The notes under the pieces were generated by a model. It ran no database searches and had not been told where the DNA came from. It saw only the letters and a list, made by a program, of their open reading frames with translations. The position numbers were made by a program, and so were the translations under genes. This document shows positions 37,770 through 46,491 of a stretch of 64,000 bases of DNA, one piece after another. The DNA comes from Phenylobacterium montanum (lineage in GTDB: Bacteria > Pseudomonadota > Alphaproteobacteria > Caulobacterales > Caulobacteraceae). Within the stretch, counting starts at the first letter, position 1; each line of letters opens with the position of its first letter. The stretch is taken from positions 3,070,501 through 3,134,500 of the forward strand of contig NZ_CP073078.1 of assembly GCF_018135625.1 (NCBI RefSeq), given 5' to 3'.

Positions 37770-38555
37770 ATGGCGCAGAACGAAGGCCGCGTGGCCGGCA
37801 AAAAAGCCTTCATCTCCGGCGGCGCCCAGGGGCTCGGCGCGGCGGCGGCCCGTCGACTGGCCGAGGAGGGGGCCAAGGTCAGCCTGGCCGACATCAATCT
37901 CGAGGGCGCGACCAAAACCGCAGCCGAGATCAACGCCGCCTTCGGCGAGGGGACCGCCTTCGCCTTCCCCCTGGACGTGACCAAGGAGGAGCAGTGGATC
38001 TACGCCCTTGAGGAGGCCGACGAGGCCATGGGCGGCATCTCGGTCCTGGTCAACAACGCCGGCATCTCCATCGGCGGCGACATCGAGCACCTGTCCTTCG
38101 ACGACTGGAAGAAGGTGATGAGCGTCAATGTCGATTCCGTGTTCCTGGGGACCAAGCACGCCCTGAAATACCTGCGCCAGAACCAGCCCGGCTCGATCGT
38201 CAACATCTCCTCGATCGCCGGCCTGATCGCGGCGCACAATTCGCCGTCCTACAACGCCTCCAAGGCGGCGGTCTGGCTGCTCTCCAAGGGCATCGGCCTG
38301 CACTGCGCCAAGCAGAAGCTGGACATCCGCTCCAACTCGATCCACCCGACCTTCATCGACACCCCGATCCTGGATCCCCTGCGCCAGATGTTCGGCAAGG
38401 AGGAGGCCGAGTCCAAGCTGGCCCGCCAGGTGCCGCTGGGCCGCATCGGCGAGCCCTTGGACATCGCCAACGCCGTGCTCTACCTGGCCTCGGACGAGAG
38501 CCGCTTCATGACCGGCGCCGAGCTCAAGCTGGACGGCGGCATATCGGCCATGTGA
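37770..38555 (+). CDS. Short-chain dehydrogenase/reductase
   Basis: A 261-residue classical SDR. The cofactor loop is SGGAQGLG (about residues 14-21), then DINL at the end of strand 2, NNAG and the catalytic S/Y/K (ISSIAG, SYNASKAA). The acidic residue at the end of strand 2 favours NAD(H). It ends with the usual TGAELKLDGG strand. ATG 37770 follows GAGGAG; the frame extends 10 codons upstream. The substrate is unknown, with some resemblance to 3-hydroxysteroid/3-oxoacyl reductases. Confidence 0.88.
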   Translation: MAQNEGRVAGKKAFISGGAQGLGAAAARRLAEEGAKVSLADINLEGATKTAAEINAAFGEGTAFAFPLDVTKEEQWIYALEEADEAMGGISVLVNNAGISIGGDIEHLSFDDWKKVMSVNVDSVFLGTKHALKYLRQNQPGSIVNISSIAGLIAAHNSPSYNASKAAVWLLSKGIGLHCAKQKLDIRSNSIHPTFIDTPILDPLRQMFGKEEAESKLARQVPLGRIGEPLDIANAVLYLASDESRFMTGAELKLDGGISAM

Positions 38556-38700
38556 GCGGGCGCCTGCCCATCCTGGGCAGTCAGCGGCCCGAGCGCATGG
38601 TGCGGGATTTCGCCCCTTAACCCGATGTTTACCTCGTGCGTCCCAATCGAAGAACGTTGATCGGGCAAAAAGCCCTTTCAGTTCAAGAGATTGTAGCGCG

Positions 38701-39213
38701 ATGAGCGATCGCACCGGCCTGGGCGGCTTCCACATCCTGGTGATCGACGACAATGCGCAGATGCGCACGATCATCGGCACAGTCCTGGCCGCCGCAGGGG
38801 TGCGCAACCTGCACTATGCCCAGGACGGGCGCGAGGGTCTGGTCATGCTGGCCCAGCGCCCGATCGACGTGGTGTTCGTCGACCTGGAAATGCCGGTGAT
38901 GAACGGGCTCGCCTTCATCAGGGCGGCTCGGGCGCTGGAAGGCGACAAGCGGCGCACGCCGATCATCATGCTGACAGGCCACAGCGACACCCCCTCGGTG
39001 CTGCGCGCCCGCGATCTCGGCGTCGATGAGTTCCTCGGCAAGCCGGTGACCGCCAAGTCGATCCTGCAAAGGCTGGAGATGGTTATCTTCCGGCAGCGCG
39101 CCTTCGTCATCGCCCAGCGCTACGTCGGCCCCGACCGCCGCCGGCGGACGATGCTGAACTATGCCGGCCCCCGCCGCCGCGCCAGCGAACTGGTGGACGT
39201 GCTGGAGCTGTAG
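38701..39213 (+). CDS. Orphan response regulator (receiver domain only)
   Basis: A 170-residue CheY-like protein. Acidic pair D16/D17, phospho-acceptor D61 (FVDLEMP), T92 (LTGHS) and K114 (GKP) are all present. After the receiver there is only a basic tail of about 45 residues (YVGPDRRRRTMLNYAGPRRRASE) with no output domain. The YxGPDRRRR tail recurs in PilZ-like or short receiver proteins of alphaproteobacteria (from memory). No kinase gene is adjacent. Confidence 0.87.
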   Translation: MSDRTGLGGFHILVIDDNAQMRTIIGTVLAAAGVRNLHYAQDGREGLVMLAQRPIDVVFVDLEMPVMNGLAFIRAARALEGDKRRTPIIMLTGHSDTPSVLRARDLGVDEFLGKPVTAKSILQRLEMVIFRQRAFVIAQRYVGPDRRRRTMLNYAGPRRRASELVDVLEL

Positions 39214-39274
39214 AGGGCTTGCAGCGGCGCGCCGACGGCTCCAGCCTCCTCCTGGATCAATGGAGGAGGTCGCC

Positions 39275-40021
39275 ATGTCCCTGTCCGGCAAGCGCGCGAT
39301 CGTCACCGGCGGCGCCTCGGGCTTCGGCGAAGGCATAGTCCGCCGCTTCGCCGCCGAAGGCGCGCGGGTGGTGATCGCCGACCTGGACCGCGCGCGAGGC
39401 GAGGCCCTGGCGCATGAACTCGGCCCCTCTATCCGCGCCGTGCGCGCCGACGTCGCCGACGCCGCCAGCGTGGCGGCCCTGTTCGAAGAGGTTCTACCCG
39501 GCTGGGGCGGCCTCGACATCCTCATCAACAACGCCGGCCTGGGCGCCGAGCCGCGGCCGCTGGAAGACATGGACGAGGCGGGGTTCGACCGGCTGATGGC
39601 GGTCAACGCCCGCTCGGTCTACCTGACCGCCCGCCACACCGTGCCGCTGATGAAGCAGGCGGGCGCCGGCGCCATCCTCAACATCGCCTCCACCGGCGCC
39701 GTCAGCCCGCGGCCGAACCTCTGCTGGTACAACGCCTCCAAGGGCTGGATGGTCGCCGCCACGCGGGCAATGGCCGTCGAGCTCGCCCCCTTCGGCGTGC
39801 GGGTCAACGCCCTCAACCCCGTGGCCGGCGAGACCCCGATGCTGCAGACCTTCATGGGCGGGGACACGCCCGAGGCCCGCGCCCGCTTCCTGGCCTCGAT
39901 CCCTCTGGGCCGGTTCTCCACCCCGACCGACATAGCCGCCGCGGCGGCCTTCCTCTGCAGCGACGAAGCGGCCATGATCACCGGCGTCGCCCTGGAGGTC
40001 GACGGCGGCCGTTGTCTTTAG
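39275..40021 (+). CDS. Short-chain dehydrogenase/reductase
   Basis: A 248-residue classical SDR. Its landmarks are TGGASGFG (residues 11-18), DLDR after strand 2, NNAGLGAEP, IASTGA, and the catalytic YNASK. The C-terminal TGVALEVDGGRCL matches 3-oxoacyl-ACP-reductase-like or glucose-dehydrogenase-like members. ATG 39275 follows GGAGGAGG. It is 24 bases before the M20 peptidase gene on the same strand and may be part of the same catabolic unit. Confidence 0.88.
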   Translation: MSLSGKRAIVTGGASGFGEGIVRRFAAEGARVVIADLDRARGEALAHELGPSIRAVRADVADAASVAALFEEVLPGWGGLDILINNAGLGAEPRPLEDMDEAGFDRLMAVNARSVYLTARHTVPLMKQAGAGAILNIASTGAVSPRPNLCWYNASKGWMVAATRAMAVELAPFGVRVNALNPVAGETPMLQTFMGGDTPEARARFLASIPLGRFSTPTDIAAAAAFLCSDEAAMITGVALEVDGGRCL

Positions 40022-40045
40022 GGGTCGCCCGAACGGAGTTCCCGC

Positions 40046-41344
40046 ATGACCGAGCTTGCCGAACATCCGCCCGTGCTGGACCAGGTCCTGCGCCGGATCG
40101 AGGACCGCCGCGACGACCTCGTCGCCCTGACCCAGGACCTGATCCGCTTTCCCACCGTCAACCCGCCGGGCGAAGCCTATCGTCCCTGCGCCGAATATCT
40201 GGGCGAGCGGCTGCGCCGGCGCGGCTTCGAGGTGACCTATGTCCGCGCCGAGGGCTCGCCAGGCGACTGCGACGCCTATCCGCGGATCAACATGATCGCC
40301 CGGCGCGAGGGATCGCGGCCGGGGCCTTGCGTGCACTTCAACGGCCATATCGACGTGGTCGAGCCGGGTCAGGGCTGGACCCTGGATCCCTTCGCCGGGA
40401 CGCTGAAGGACGGGCGCGTCTGGGGCCGCGGGGCCTGCGACATGAAGGGGGGCCTGGCCTCGGCGGTGATCGCGGTCGAGGCCCTGCTCGACTCAGGGAT
40501 CGACCTGCCCGGCGCGATTGAGATCTCCGGCACGGTGGACGAGGAGTCCGGCGGCTATGGCGGCGTCGCCTACTTGGCCGAGCGGGGCTGGTTCTCCAGG
40601 CCTCGCGTCGACCACGTGATCATTCCAGAGCCCCTGAATGTCGACCGGGTCTGCATCGGCCACCGGGGCGTCTGGTGGGCCGAGATCGAAACCAAGGGGC
40701 GCATCGCCCACGGCTCCATGCCGTTCCTGGGCGACAGCGCCATCCGCCACATGAGCGCGCTGCTGGGGCGGATCGAAAGCGAACTCTATCCTGCTCTCGC
40801 GCGCCGCCATTCCGACATGCCGGTGGTGCCGGAGGGTGCACGCCAGTCAACCCTGAACATCAATTCCGTGCACGGCGGACAGGCCGAGGGCTTCGAGGGC
40901 CTGCCCTCGCCCCTGGTGGCCGACAGCTGCCGCATGATCATCGACCGCCGCTTCCTGATCGAGGAGAGCCTGGAGGACGTCCGCGCCGAGGTCGGCGAAA
41001 TCCTGACCAGCCTGAAGACCGAACGCCCCGGCTTCGACTATGTGCTGCGCGAACTGTTCTCGGTGGCGCCGTCCATGGCCGACCGCGACGGCCCGGTGGC
41101 CACCGCCGCGGCCCGCGCGGTGCGCCGGGTGCTGGGACGCGAGCCGCAGTTCGTCTGCTCGCCCGGCACCTACGACCAGAAGCACGTCGACCGCATCGGC
41201 AAGCTGCGCGACTGCATCGCGTACGGGCCGGGCGTGCTGGATCTGGCGCACCAGCCCGACGAGTGGGTCGGCGTGGACGACATGGTCGCCGCCGCCAAGG
41301 TCATGGCCCTGGCCGCCCACAGCCTGCTGACCGGCCGGGTTTGA
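40046..41344 (+). CDS. M20-family metallopeptidase/deacylase (ArgE/DapE-like)
   Basis: A 432-residue zinc amidohydrolase. The metal ligands lie in FNGHIDVVEPG (His), WGRGACDMKGG (bridging Asp), TVDEESGG (catalytic Glu and ligand) and, near the C-terminus, SPGTYDQKH (His). The dimerisation domain spans about residues 200-320. Members remove acyl groups from amino acids or split small peptides. It directly precedes a peptide-type ABC importer, so uptake followed by cytoplasmic hydrolysis of a peptide or N-acyl amino acid is plausible. Confidence 0.88.
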   Translation: MTELAEHPPVLDQVLRRIEDRRDDLVALTQDLIRFPTVNPPGEAYRPCAEYLGERLRRRGFEVTYVRAEGSPGDCDAYPRINMIARREGSRPGPCVHFNGHIDVVEPGQGWTLDPFAGTLKDGRVWGRGACDMKGGLASAVIAVEALLDSGIDLPGAIEISGTVDEESGGYGGVAYLAERGWFSRPRVDHVIIPEPLNVDRVCIGHRGVWWAEIETKGRIAHGSMPFLGDSAIRHMSALLGRIESELYPALARRHSDMPVVPEGARQSTLNINSVHGGQAEGFEGLPSPLVADSCRMIIDRRFLIEESLEDVRAEVGEILTSLKTERPGFDYVLRELFSVAPSMADRDGPVATAAARAVRRVLGREPQFVCSPGTYDQKHVDRIGKLRDCIAYGPGVLDLAHQPDEWVGVDDMVAAAKVMALAAHSLLTGRV

Positions 41345-44019
41345 GAAGGGCGCCAAAAGAACCCCCTCCCCCTTGCGGGGAGGGGGCAGGGGGCGGGGGT
41401 ATCGGCGCGGAGCTCGGCCGTTGCGGTCGCGAGCGGAGTTCAACTACGAACTTCCGCGCACGCACCCCCACCCCAACCCCTCCCCGCAAGGGGGAGGGGC
41501 TTTTCGCGGTCCTCCTGACCCTCCTTCTCCTCCTCGCCGCCCCCGCCTTGGCCGCCGGCCGTCTGACCCTCGGCGTCCAGCTCGAGCCGCCGAACCTCGA
41601 CCCAACCTCGAGCGCCGCGGCGGCGATCAAGGAGGTGACCTTTCCCAACGTCTATGAGGGCCTGGTCGAGCTGGGGCCGGGCGGGGCGGTGCAGCCGCTC
41701 TTGGCGACCGGCTGGACCATCTCGCCGGACGGGCTGACCTACCGCTTTCGCCTGCGCCAGGGGGTGCGCTTCCACGACGGGACCCTGTTCGATGCGAGTA
41801 GCGTCAGGTTCTCCCTGGACCGCGCCAGGGCCAAGGCTTCGACCAATTCGCAGAAGCCCCGCTTCGCGGTGATCGACCGCGTCGACATCATCGATCCGTA
41901 TACGGTTGATATTCGCCTGAAGCGTCGCTACGGGAGCTTCCTGCAGGTGCTCGGCTGGGGCGATGCGGTGATGCTGTCGCCGGCCTCGGCCGCGAGCGAC
42001 GCCGTGCGCCCGGTCGGCACCGGCCCGTTCCGCTTCGCCGACTGGCGGCGCGGCGACTCCATCACCCTGACCCGCAACCCTGACTACTGGGGGCGCCCGG
42101 CGAGCCTCTCGGCGGTCACTTTCCGCGTCATCCCCGACCCCTCGGCGGCCCTGTCGGCGCTGAAGGCCGGCGACGTGGACGCCTTCGCCGGCTTTCCCGC
42201 CCCCGAGGCCCTGGGCGAGCTGAGGAAGGACCCGCGCTTCGTCGACCGCATCGGTCCCTCGGAGGCCGAGACGCTGGTGGCGTTGAACAATCGCATCCCG
42301 CCCCTGAACAACCTCCTGGTCCGCCGGGCCCTGTCCTACGCCATCGACCGCAAGGCGATCATCGCCGGAGCCATGTTCGGCTATGGCCAGCCGATCGGCA
42401 GCCACTATCCGCCGCAGGACCCCGGCTATGTCGACCTGACGGGCCTCTATCCGCACGATCCGGCCAAGGCGCGGGCGCTGTTGGCAAAGGCCGGCTATCC
42501 AAGCGGCTTTTCCCTGACCCTCAAGCTGCCGCCGCCGGCCTATGCCCGCCGCGCCGGCGAGATCGTGGCGGCCGAGCTGGCCGAGGTCGGGATCAAGGTC
42601 CGTATCCAGAACATCGAATGGGCGCAGTGGCTGGCCCAGGTGTTCGGCCGGCGCGACTTCGACATGACCATCGTCGCCCATGTCGAGCCGATGGACTACG
42701 ACATCTACGCTCGCGACGACTACTATTTCGGCTACCAAAATCCCCGCTACAAACAGCTGCTGACCGAACTGGACGACAGCCTGGACCCGGCCCGCCGCGC
42801 GGCCCTCCTGGGCCAGATGCAGCGAACCCTGGCTGGCGACGCGGTCAACCTGTTCCTGTTCGAATATCCGACGCTCGGCGTCTGGAACGCCAAGGTCAAA
42901 GGGCTATGGGCGCCAACCCCTGTCAGGACCTTCGACCTCGCCGCCGCCTCCATCGAAGGCGCGCCCGCCGCTGCAGCGGGCCAGCGCGAAGCCCGGCCCG
43001 CACCGACCTGGCTGTGGCTGGTCCTGGCTTCGCCCTTCGCCCTGGCCTTCGCCTGGGGCGTCTTGCGGACCGAGCCGGCCTATCTCGCCCGGCGCCTGGC
43101 TACCCTGGCGGCGACCCTCGTCGTCACCAGCCTGGTGGTCTTCGCCCTGCTGCAGATCGCGCCGGGCGATCCGGCCCGCTACATGATGGGCCTTTCGGCC
43201 GATCCCGAAGCCCTGGCGGCCCTGCGCCAGCAGCTCGGCCTCGACGCCCCCGCGGCGCAGCGCTACCTCGCCTGGATCGCCGGCCTGGCGCATGGGGATT
43301 TCGGGATCAGCTACACCTATCGCGTCCCGGTCGGCGGGCTGATCGCCGAGCGGCTGGCCGTGTCCCTGCCCCTGACCCTCTACGCCCTCCTGCTCTCGAC
43401 CCTCGGCGCCTTCACAGCCGCACTCGCTGCTGCGGCCAAGCCTGGCGGGATCGCCGACCGCCTGTTCGGCGCTCTGACGCCGCTCGGCGTAGCTGTGCCC
43501 AATTTCTGGATCGGCATGCTGCTGGTGGTGGTGTTCGCCTCGGGCCTGAAGTGGTTCGACGCCGGCGGCTTCCCCGGCTGGGACAGCGGCGTGCTGCCGG
43601 CGCTGAAGGCCCTGACCCTGCCGGCCGTCGCCCTGGCCCTGCCCCAGGGCGCGATCCTGGCCCGGGTGCTGCGCGCCGAGCTGAAGGGCCAACTGGTCCA
43701 GGACTATGTGCGCACCGCCCGCGCCAAGGGCCTCACTGCGCGCCAGGTCCTGCTGCGCCACGCCCTGCCCAACGCCCTGATCCCGGCCCTGACCATCCTC
43801 GGCCTGCAGGTCTCGTTCCTGCTGGCCGGCGCGGTGATCATCGAGAATGTGTTCTTCCTGCCCGGCCTCGGCCGGCTAGTGTTCCAGGCCATAGCCCAGC
43901 GCGACCTGATGGTGGTGCAGAGCGTGGTGCTGCTCTTGGTCTTCGCCGTGGTCAGCATCAACTTCCTGGTCGACCTCGCCTACGCAGCCGCCGACCCGCG
44001 GCTGAGGCGGCGCGGATGA
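41341..44019 (+). CDS. Peptide ABC transporter: substrate-binding protein fused to DppB-like permease
   Basis: One uninterrupted frame encodes a signal peptide (FAVLLTLLLLLAAPALAA, about residues 54-71). Next is an SBP_bac_5 domain (about 73-535; GRLTLGVQLEPPNLDPT to LFLFEYPTLGVWNAKVKGLW). An Ala/Pro linker and a single membrane helix near residue 556 (TWLWLVLASPFALAFAWGVL) lead into a complete DppB/OppB permease (about 580-892). The permease carries the EAA loop RTARAKGLTARQVLLRHALPNALIPAL. The added helix gives the right topology: binding domain in the periplasm, permease N-terminus in the cytoplasm. No ATG, GTG or TTG lies between the TTG at 41341 (overlapping the M20 stop) and the signal peptide, so the start is uncertain. 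Confidence 0.8.
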   Translation: MRRAPKEPPPPCGEGAGGGGIGAELGRCGRERSSTTNFRARTPTPTPPRKGEGLFAVLLTLLLLLAAPALAAGRLTLGVQLEPPNLDPTSSAAAAIKEVTFPNVYEGLVELGPGGAVQPLLATGWTISPDGLTYRFRLRQGVRFHDGTLFDASSVRFSLDRARAKASTNSQKPRFAVIDRVDIIDPYTVDIRLKRRYGSFLQVLGWGDAVMLSPASAASDAVRPVGTGPFRFADWRRGDSITLTRNPDYWGRPASLSAVTFRVIPDPSAALSALKAGDVDAFAGFPAPEALGELRKDPRFVDRIGPSEAETLVALNNRIPPLNNLLVRRALSYAIDRKAIIAGAMFGYGQPIGSHYPPQDPGYVDLTGLYPHDPAKARALLAKAGYPSGFSLTLKLPPPAYARRAGEIVAAELAEVGIKVRIQNIEWAQWLAQVFGRRDFDMTIVAHVEPMDYDIYARDDYYFGYQNPRYKQLLTELDDSLDPARRAALLGQMQRTLAGDAVNLFLFEYPTLGVWNAKVKGLWAPTPVRTFDLAAASIEGAPAAAAGQREARPAPTWLWLVLASPFALAFAWGVLRTEPAYLARRLATLAATLVVTSLVVFALLQIAPGDPARYMMGLSADPEALAALRQQLGLDAPAAQRYLAWIAGLAHGDFGISYTYRVPVGGLIAERLAVSLPLTLYALLLSTLGAFTAALAAAAKPGGIADRLFGALTPLGVAVPNFWIGMLLVVVFASGLKWFDAGGFPGWDSGVLPALKALTLPAVALALPQGAILARVLRAELKGQLVQDYVRTARAKGLTARQVLLRHALPNALIPALTILGLQVSFLLAGAVIIENVFFLPGLGRLVFQAIAQRDLMVVQSVVLLLVFAVVSINFLVDLAYAAADPRLRRRG
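41363..41499. repeat. Palindromic repeat at the 5' end of the SBP-permease gene
   Basis: Perfect 23-bp inverted arms (41363-41385 and 41477-41499), of the CCCTCCCC-GCAAGGGGG type, flank about 90 bases. The right arm continues directly into codons of the signal peptide and encodes its basic residues (PRKGEG). The arms are similar in style, not in sequence, to the repeat at 37221-37406. Confidence 0.75.
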
Positions 44020-44834
44020 AGGCGCCCAGCAACACAGCCCTTTTCACAGGCGCCGCCATCACCCTGCTGGTGATCGTCACGGCTCTCTTGTCCCTGGCCT
44101 GGACGCCCTACGCCCCGCAGGACATGGCCGCCGCCGCGCGCCTCGCTCCGCCCAGCCTGGCCCATCCGTTCGGAAGCGACGCCTATGGCCGGGACGTGCT
44201 CTCGATGGTGCTGGCGGGGTCGCGCACCGCCCTGGCCGTAGCCCTGTCGGCCGCAGGGCTGGGGCTGGGCGCCGGCTCGGCCCTCGGCCTGCTGGCGGCG
44301 GCGCGGGGCGGCTGGATCGACGAGGCGGTGATGCGCGCCAGCGACCTGGTGTTCGCCTTCCCGGCCCTGCTGGTCGCGGTGCTGCTGTCGGCCACCCTGG
44401 GCCCCGGCGCGATCGATGCGGTGATCGCCATCGGCCTCTTCAACATCCCCGTCTTCGCCCGGGTGGCGCGCGGCTCGGCGCTGAGCCTCTGGGCGCGCGA
44501 CTACGTGCTGGCGGCGCGCCTCGCCGGCAAGGGCGCCTGGCGCATCAGCCTGGAGCACATCGCCCCGAACCTGATGGGCGGGCTGATCGTGCAGGCGGCG
44601 ATCCAGCTGTCGCTGGCCGTGGTCGCCGAGGCGGGCCTTTCCTATGTCGGCCTGGGCGTGCAGCCGCCCGACCCCAGCTGGGGCCGCATGCTGGCCGACG
44701 CCCAGACCCTGTTCGCCCAGGCGCCCTGGCTGGCCCTGTTCCCCGGGGCGGCGGTGGCGCTGACGGCCCTGGGTTTCTCCCTGCTGGGCGAAGGGCTGCG
44801 TGCGCGCCTCGACCCACGATCGGTGGGGCGCTGA
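44016..44834 (+). CDS. Peptide ABC transporter permease, DppC-like
   Basis: A 272-residue inner-membrane permease. The N-terminal helix (ALFTGAAITLLVIVTALLSLAW) and LAHPFGSDAYGRDVLSMVLAGSRTAL motif are typical of DppC/OppC, as is the EAA loop DYVLAARLAGKGAWRISLEHIAPNLMGGLI. It should pair with the permease half of the upstream fusion. The ATG overlaps the upstream stop (ATGA). Confidence 0.92.
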   Translation: MKAPSNTALFTGAAITLLVIVTALLSLAWTPYAPQDMAAAARLAPPSLAHPFGSDAYGRDVLSMVLAGSRTALAVALSAAGLGLGAGSALGLLAAARGGWIDEAVMRASDLVFAFPALLVAVLLSATLGPGAIDAVIAIGLFNIPVFARVARGSALSLWARDYVLAARLAGKGAWRISLEHIAPNLMGGLIVQAAIQLSLAVVAEAGLSYVGLGVQPPDPSWGRMLADAQTLFAQAPWLALFPGAAVALTALGFSLLGEGLRARLDPRSVGR

Positions 44835-44835
44835 T

Positions 44836-46464
44836 ATGCCCCTCCTGGAGCTCGACCGCCTGTCCCTGCGCCTCGACGGGCCGCCGCTGTTGGACGAGGT
44901 CAGCCTCACCCTAGAGCGGGGAGAGATCCTGGGCCTGGCCGGCGAGTCCGGCTCCGGCAAGTCGCTGACCGCCCTGTCGATCCTGGGCCTGCCGCCGGCG
45001 GGGGCGCAGGTTTCCGGCGCCGTGAAACTCGACGGGACCGACCTCCTGGACCTCGGCGAAGCCGCCATGACCAAGATCCGCGGGCGCGACATCGGCATGG
45101 TGTTCCAGGAGCCCATGACCGCCCTGAACCCGGTGCTGACCATCGGCGAGCAGGTGGCCGAGACCTTCCGCGTGCATCAGAACGCCGGCCGACGGGAGGC
45201 GCTCCGGGCCGCTGCATCTGTCCTCACCCGCGTCGGCCTGCCGCCGGATCGCTTCCCACTGGGCCGCTATCCGCACCAGCTCTCCGGCGGCCAGCGCCAG
45301 CGGGTGGCCATCGCCATGGCCGTGGCCCTGTCGCCCAAACTGATCCTGGCCGACGAGCCGACCACCGCCCTCGACGTCACCACCCAGGCCCAGGTGATCC
45401 GGCTCTTGGTGCAGTTGGCGCGCGAGGACGGCGCGGGCCTAGTCCTGATCAGCCACGACCTCGCCCTGATCGCCGAGTCCTGCGACCGGGTGGCGGTGAT
45501 GCAGGCCGGCCGCATCGTCGAACAGGGCGAGACCGGCGCCTTCTTCCGCGCGCTGACCCATCCCTATTCCCGCGCCCTGGCCGCGGCGGCCGAACCCTCC
45601 ATTCCAGCGCCGCGACAGCCGCACAGCGGGGCTCCGGTTCTGGAAGCGCGTGAGGTGGCGCGCGACTACCCCGGGCCGCGCACCGGCCTGTTCCGCCGGG
45701 CGCCGGCGCACCGGGCGGTGGATCGGGTCTCCTTCGCCATCGCCCCCGGCGAGCGGCTGGGCCTGGTCGGCGAATCCGGCAGCGGCAAGACCAGCCTGGC
45801 GCGGGCCGTGCTCGGCCTGGACCCCGAGGCGCAGGGCGAGGTGTGCATCGGCGGCGAACCTTTCGGCCGCGCCGACCAGCGGCGCCTGCGCCGCCAGGTG
45901 CAGGCGGTGTTCCAGGACCCCTGGTCCAGCTTCGATCCCCGCTGGCGCGCGGGCCGTATCATCGCCGAGCCCCTGGCCCTGTTCGACCCGCCCCCGACGC
46001 CGGAACAGCGCCGGCGCCGGGTCGCGGCGCTCCTAGAGCAGGTGGGCCTCAGCCCAGCAGACGCCGAGCGCTACCCGCACCAGTTCTCCGGCGGCCAGCG
46101 CCAGCGGATCGCCATCGCCCGGGCGCTGATCGCCGAGCCCAAGATCGTGGTGCTGGACGAGGCGACCTCGGCCCTGGACGTCACCGTCCGCGCCCAGGTC
46201 CTGGCCCTGCTGGACGCGCTTTCGCGAGCGCACAACCTCGCCCTTCTGTTCATCACCCACGACCTCGGCGTGGTGCGGGCCGCAACTGACCGGGTGATGG
46301 TCATGCAGGCCGGCCGCATCGTCGAGACAGGCCCGACCGCCGAGGTGTTCGCCCGACCGACCCATCCCTACACGCAGAGTCTCCTGGCCGCTTCGCCCAG
46401 CCTGGCGCGCGCCCTCGCTCGCCATGAACAGAGATCGATCCAGGAGGACCCGAAAGCGCTATAG
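44836..46464 (+). CDS. Peptide ABC transporter ATP-binding protein, two fused ATPase domains
   Basis: A 542-residue protein carrying both ATPases of a DppD/DppF-type importer. Domain 1 has Walker A GESGSGKS (about 36-43), signature LSGGQRQR and ILADEPTTALD. Domain 2 has GESGSGKT (about 313-320), FSGGQRQR and VVLDEATSALD. A linker with HPYSRALAAAAEPSIP joins them. With the fused binding protein-permease and DppC-like gene, a complete importer is made from three polypeptides. It starts 1 base after the permease stop. Confidence 0.93.
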   Translation: MPLLELDRLSLRLDGPPLLDEVSLTLERGEILGLAGESGSGKSLTALSILGLPPAGAQVSGAVKLDGTDLLDLGEAAMTKIRGRDIGMVFQEPMTALNPVLTIGEQVAETFRVHQNAGRREALRAAASVLTRVGLPPDRFPLGRYPHQLSGGQRQRVAIAMAVALSPKLILADEPTTALDVTTQAQVIRLLVQLAREDGAGLVLISHDLALIAESCDRVAVMQAGRIVEQGETGAFFRALTHPYSRALAAAAEPSIPAPRQPHSGAPVLEAREVARDYPGPRTGLFRRAPAHRAVDRVSFAIAPGERLGLVGESGSGKTSLARAVLGLDPEAQGEVCIGGEPFGRADQRRLRRQVQAVFQDPWSSFDPRWRAGRIIAEPLALFDPPPTPEQRRRRVAALLEQVGLSPADAERYPHQFSGGQRQRIAIARALIAEPKIVVLDEATSALDVTVRAQVLALLDALSRAHNLALLFITHDLGVVRAATDRVMVMQAGRIVETGPTAEVFARPTHPYTQSLLAASPSLARALARHEQRSIQEDPKAL

Positions 46465-46491
46465 TCCCATGCGTCACGCGAAAGCACGGCC

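Noticed and set aside
38663-38676. Short hairpin GGGC-AAAAA-GCCC followed by TTT before the receiver gene
   Set aside because: The four-bp stem is too weak for a terminator; probably chance.
40675-41340. Upstream part of the SBP-permease open frame inside the M20 gene
   Set aside because: It is out of frame with the peptidase and has no protein features.
37221-41499. The palindromic blocks as a CRISPR array or transposon ends
   Set aside because: There are only two unlike elements, no regular spacers and no transposase between them.
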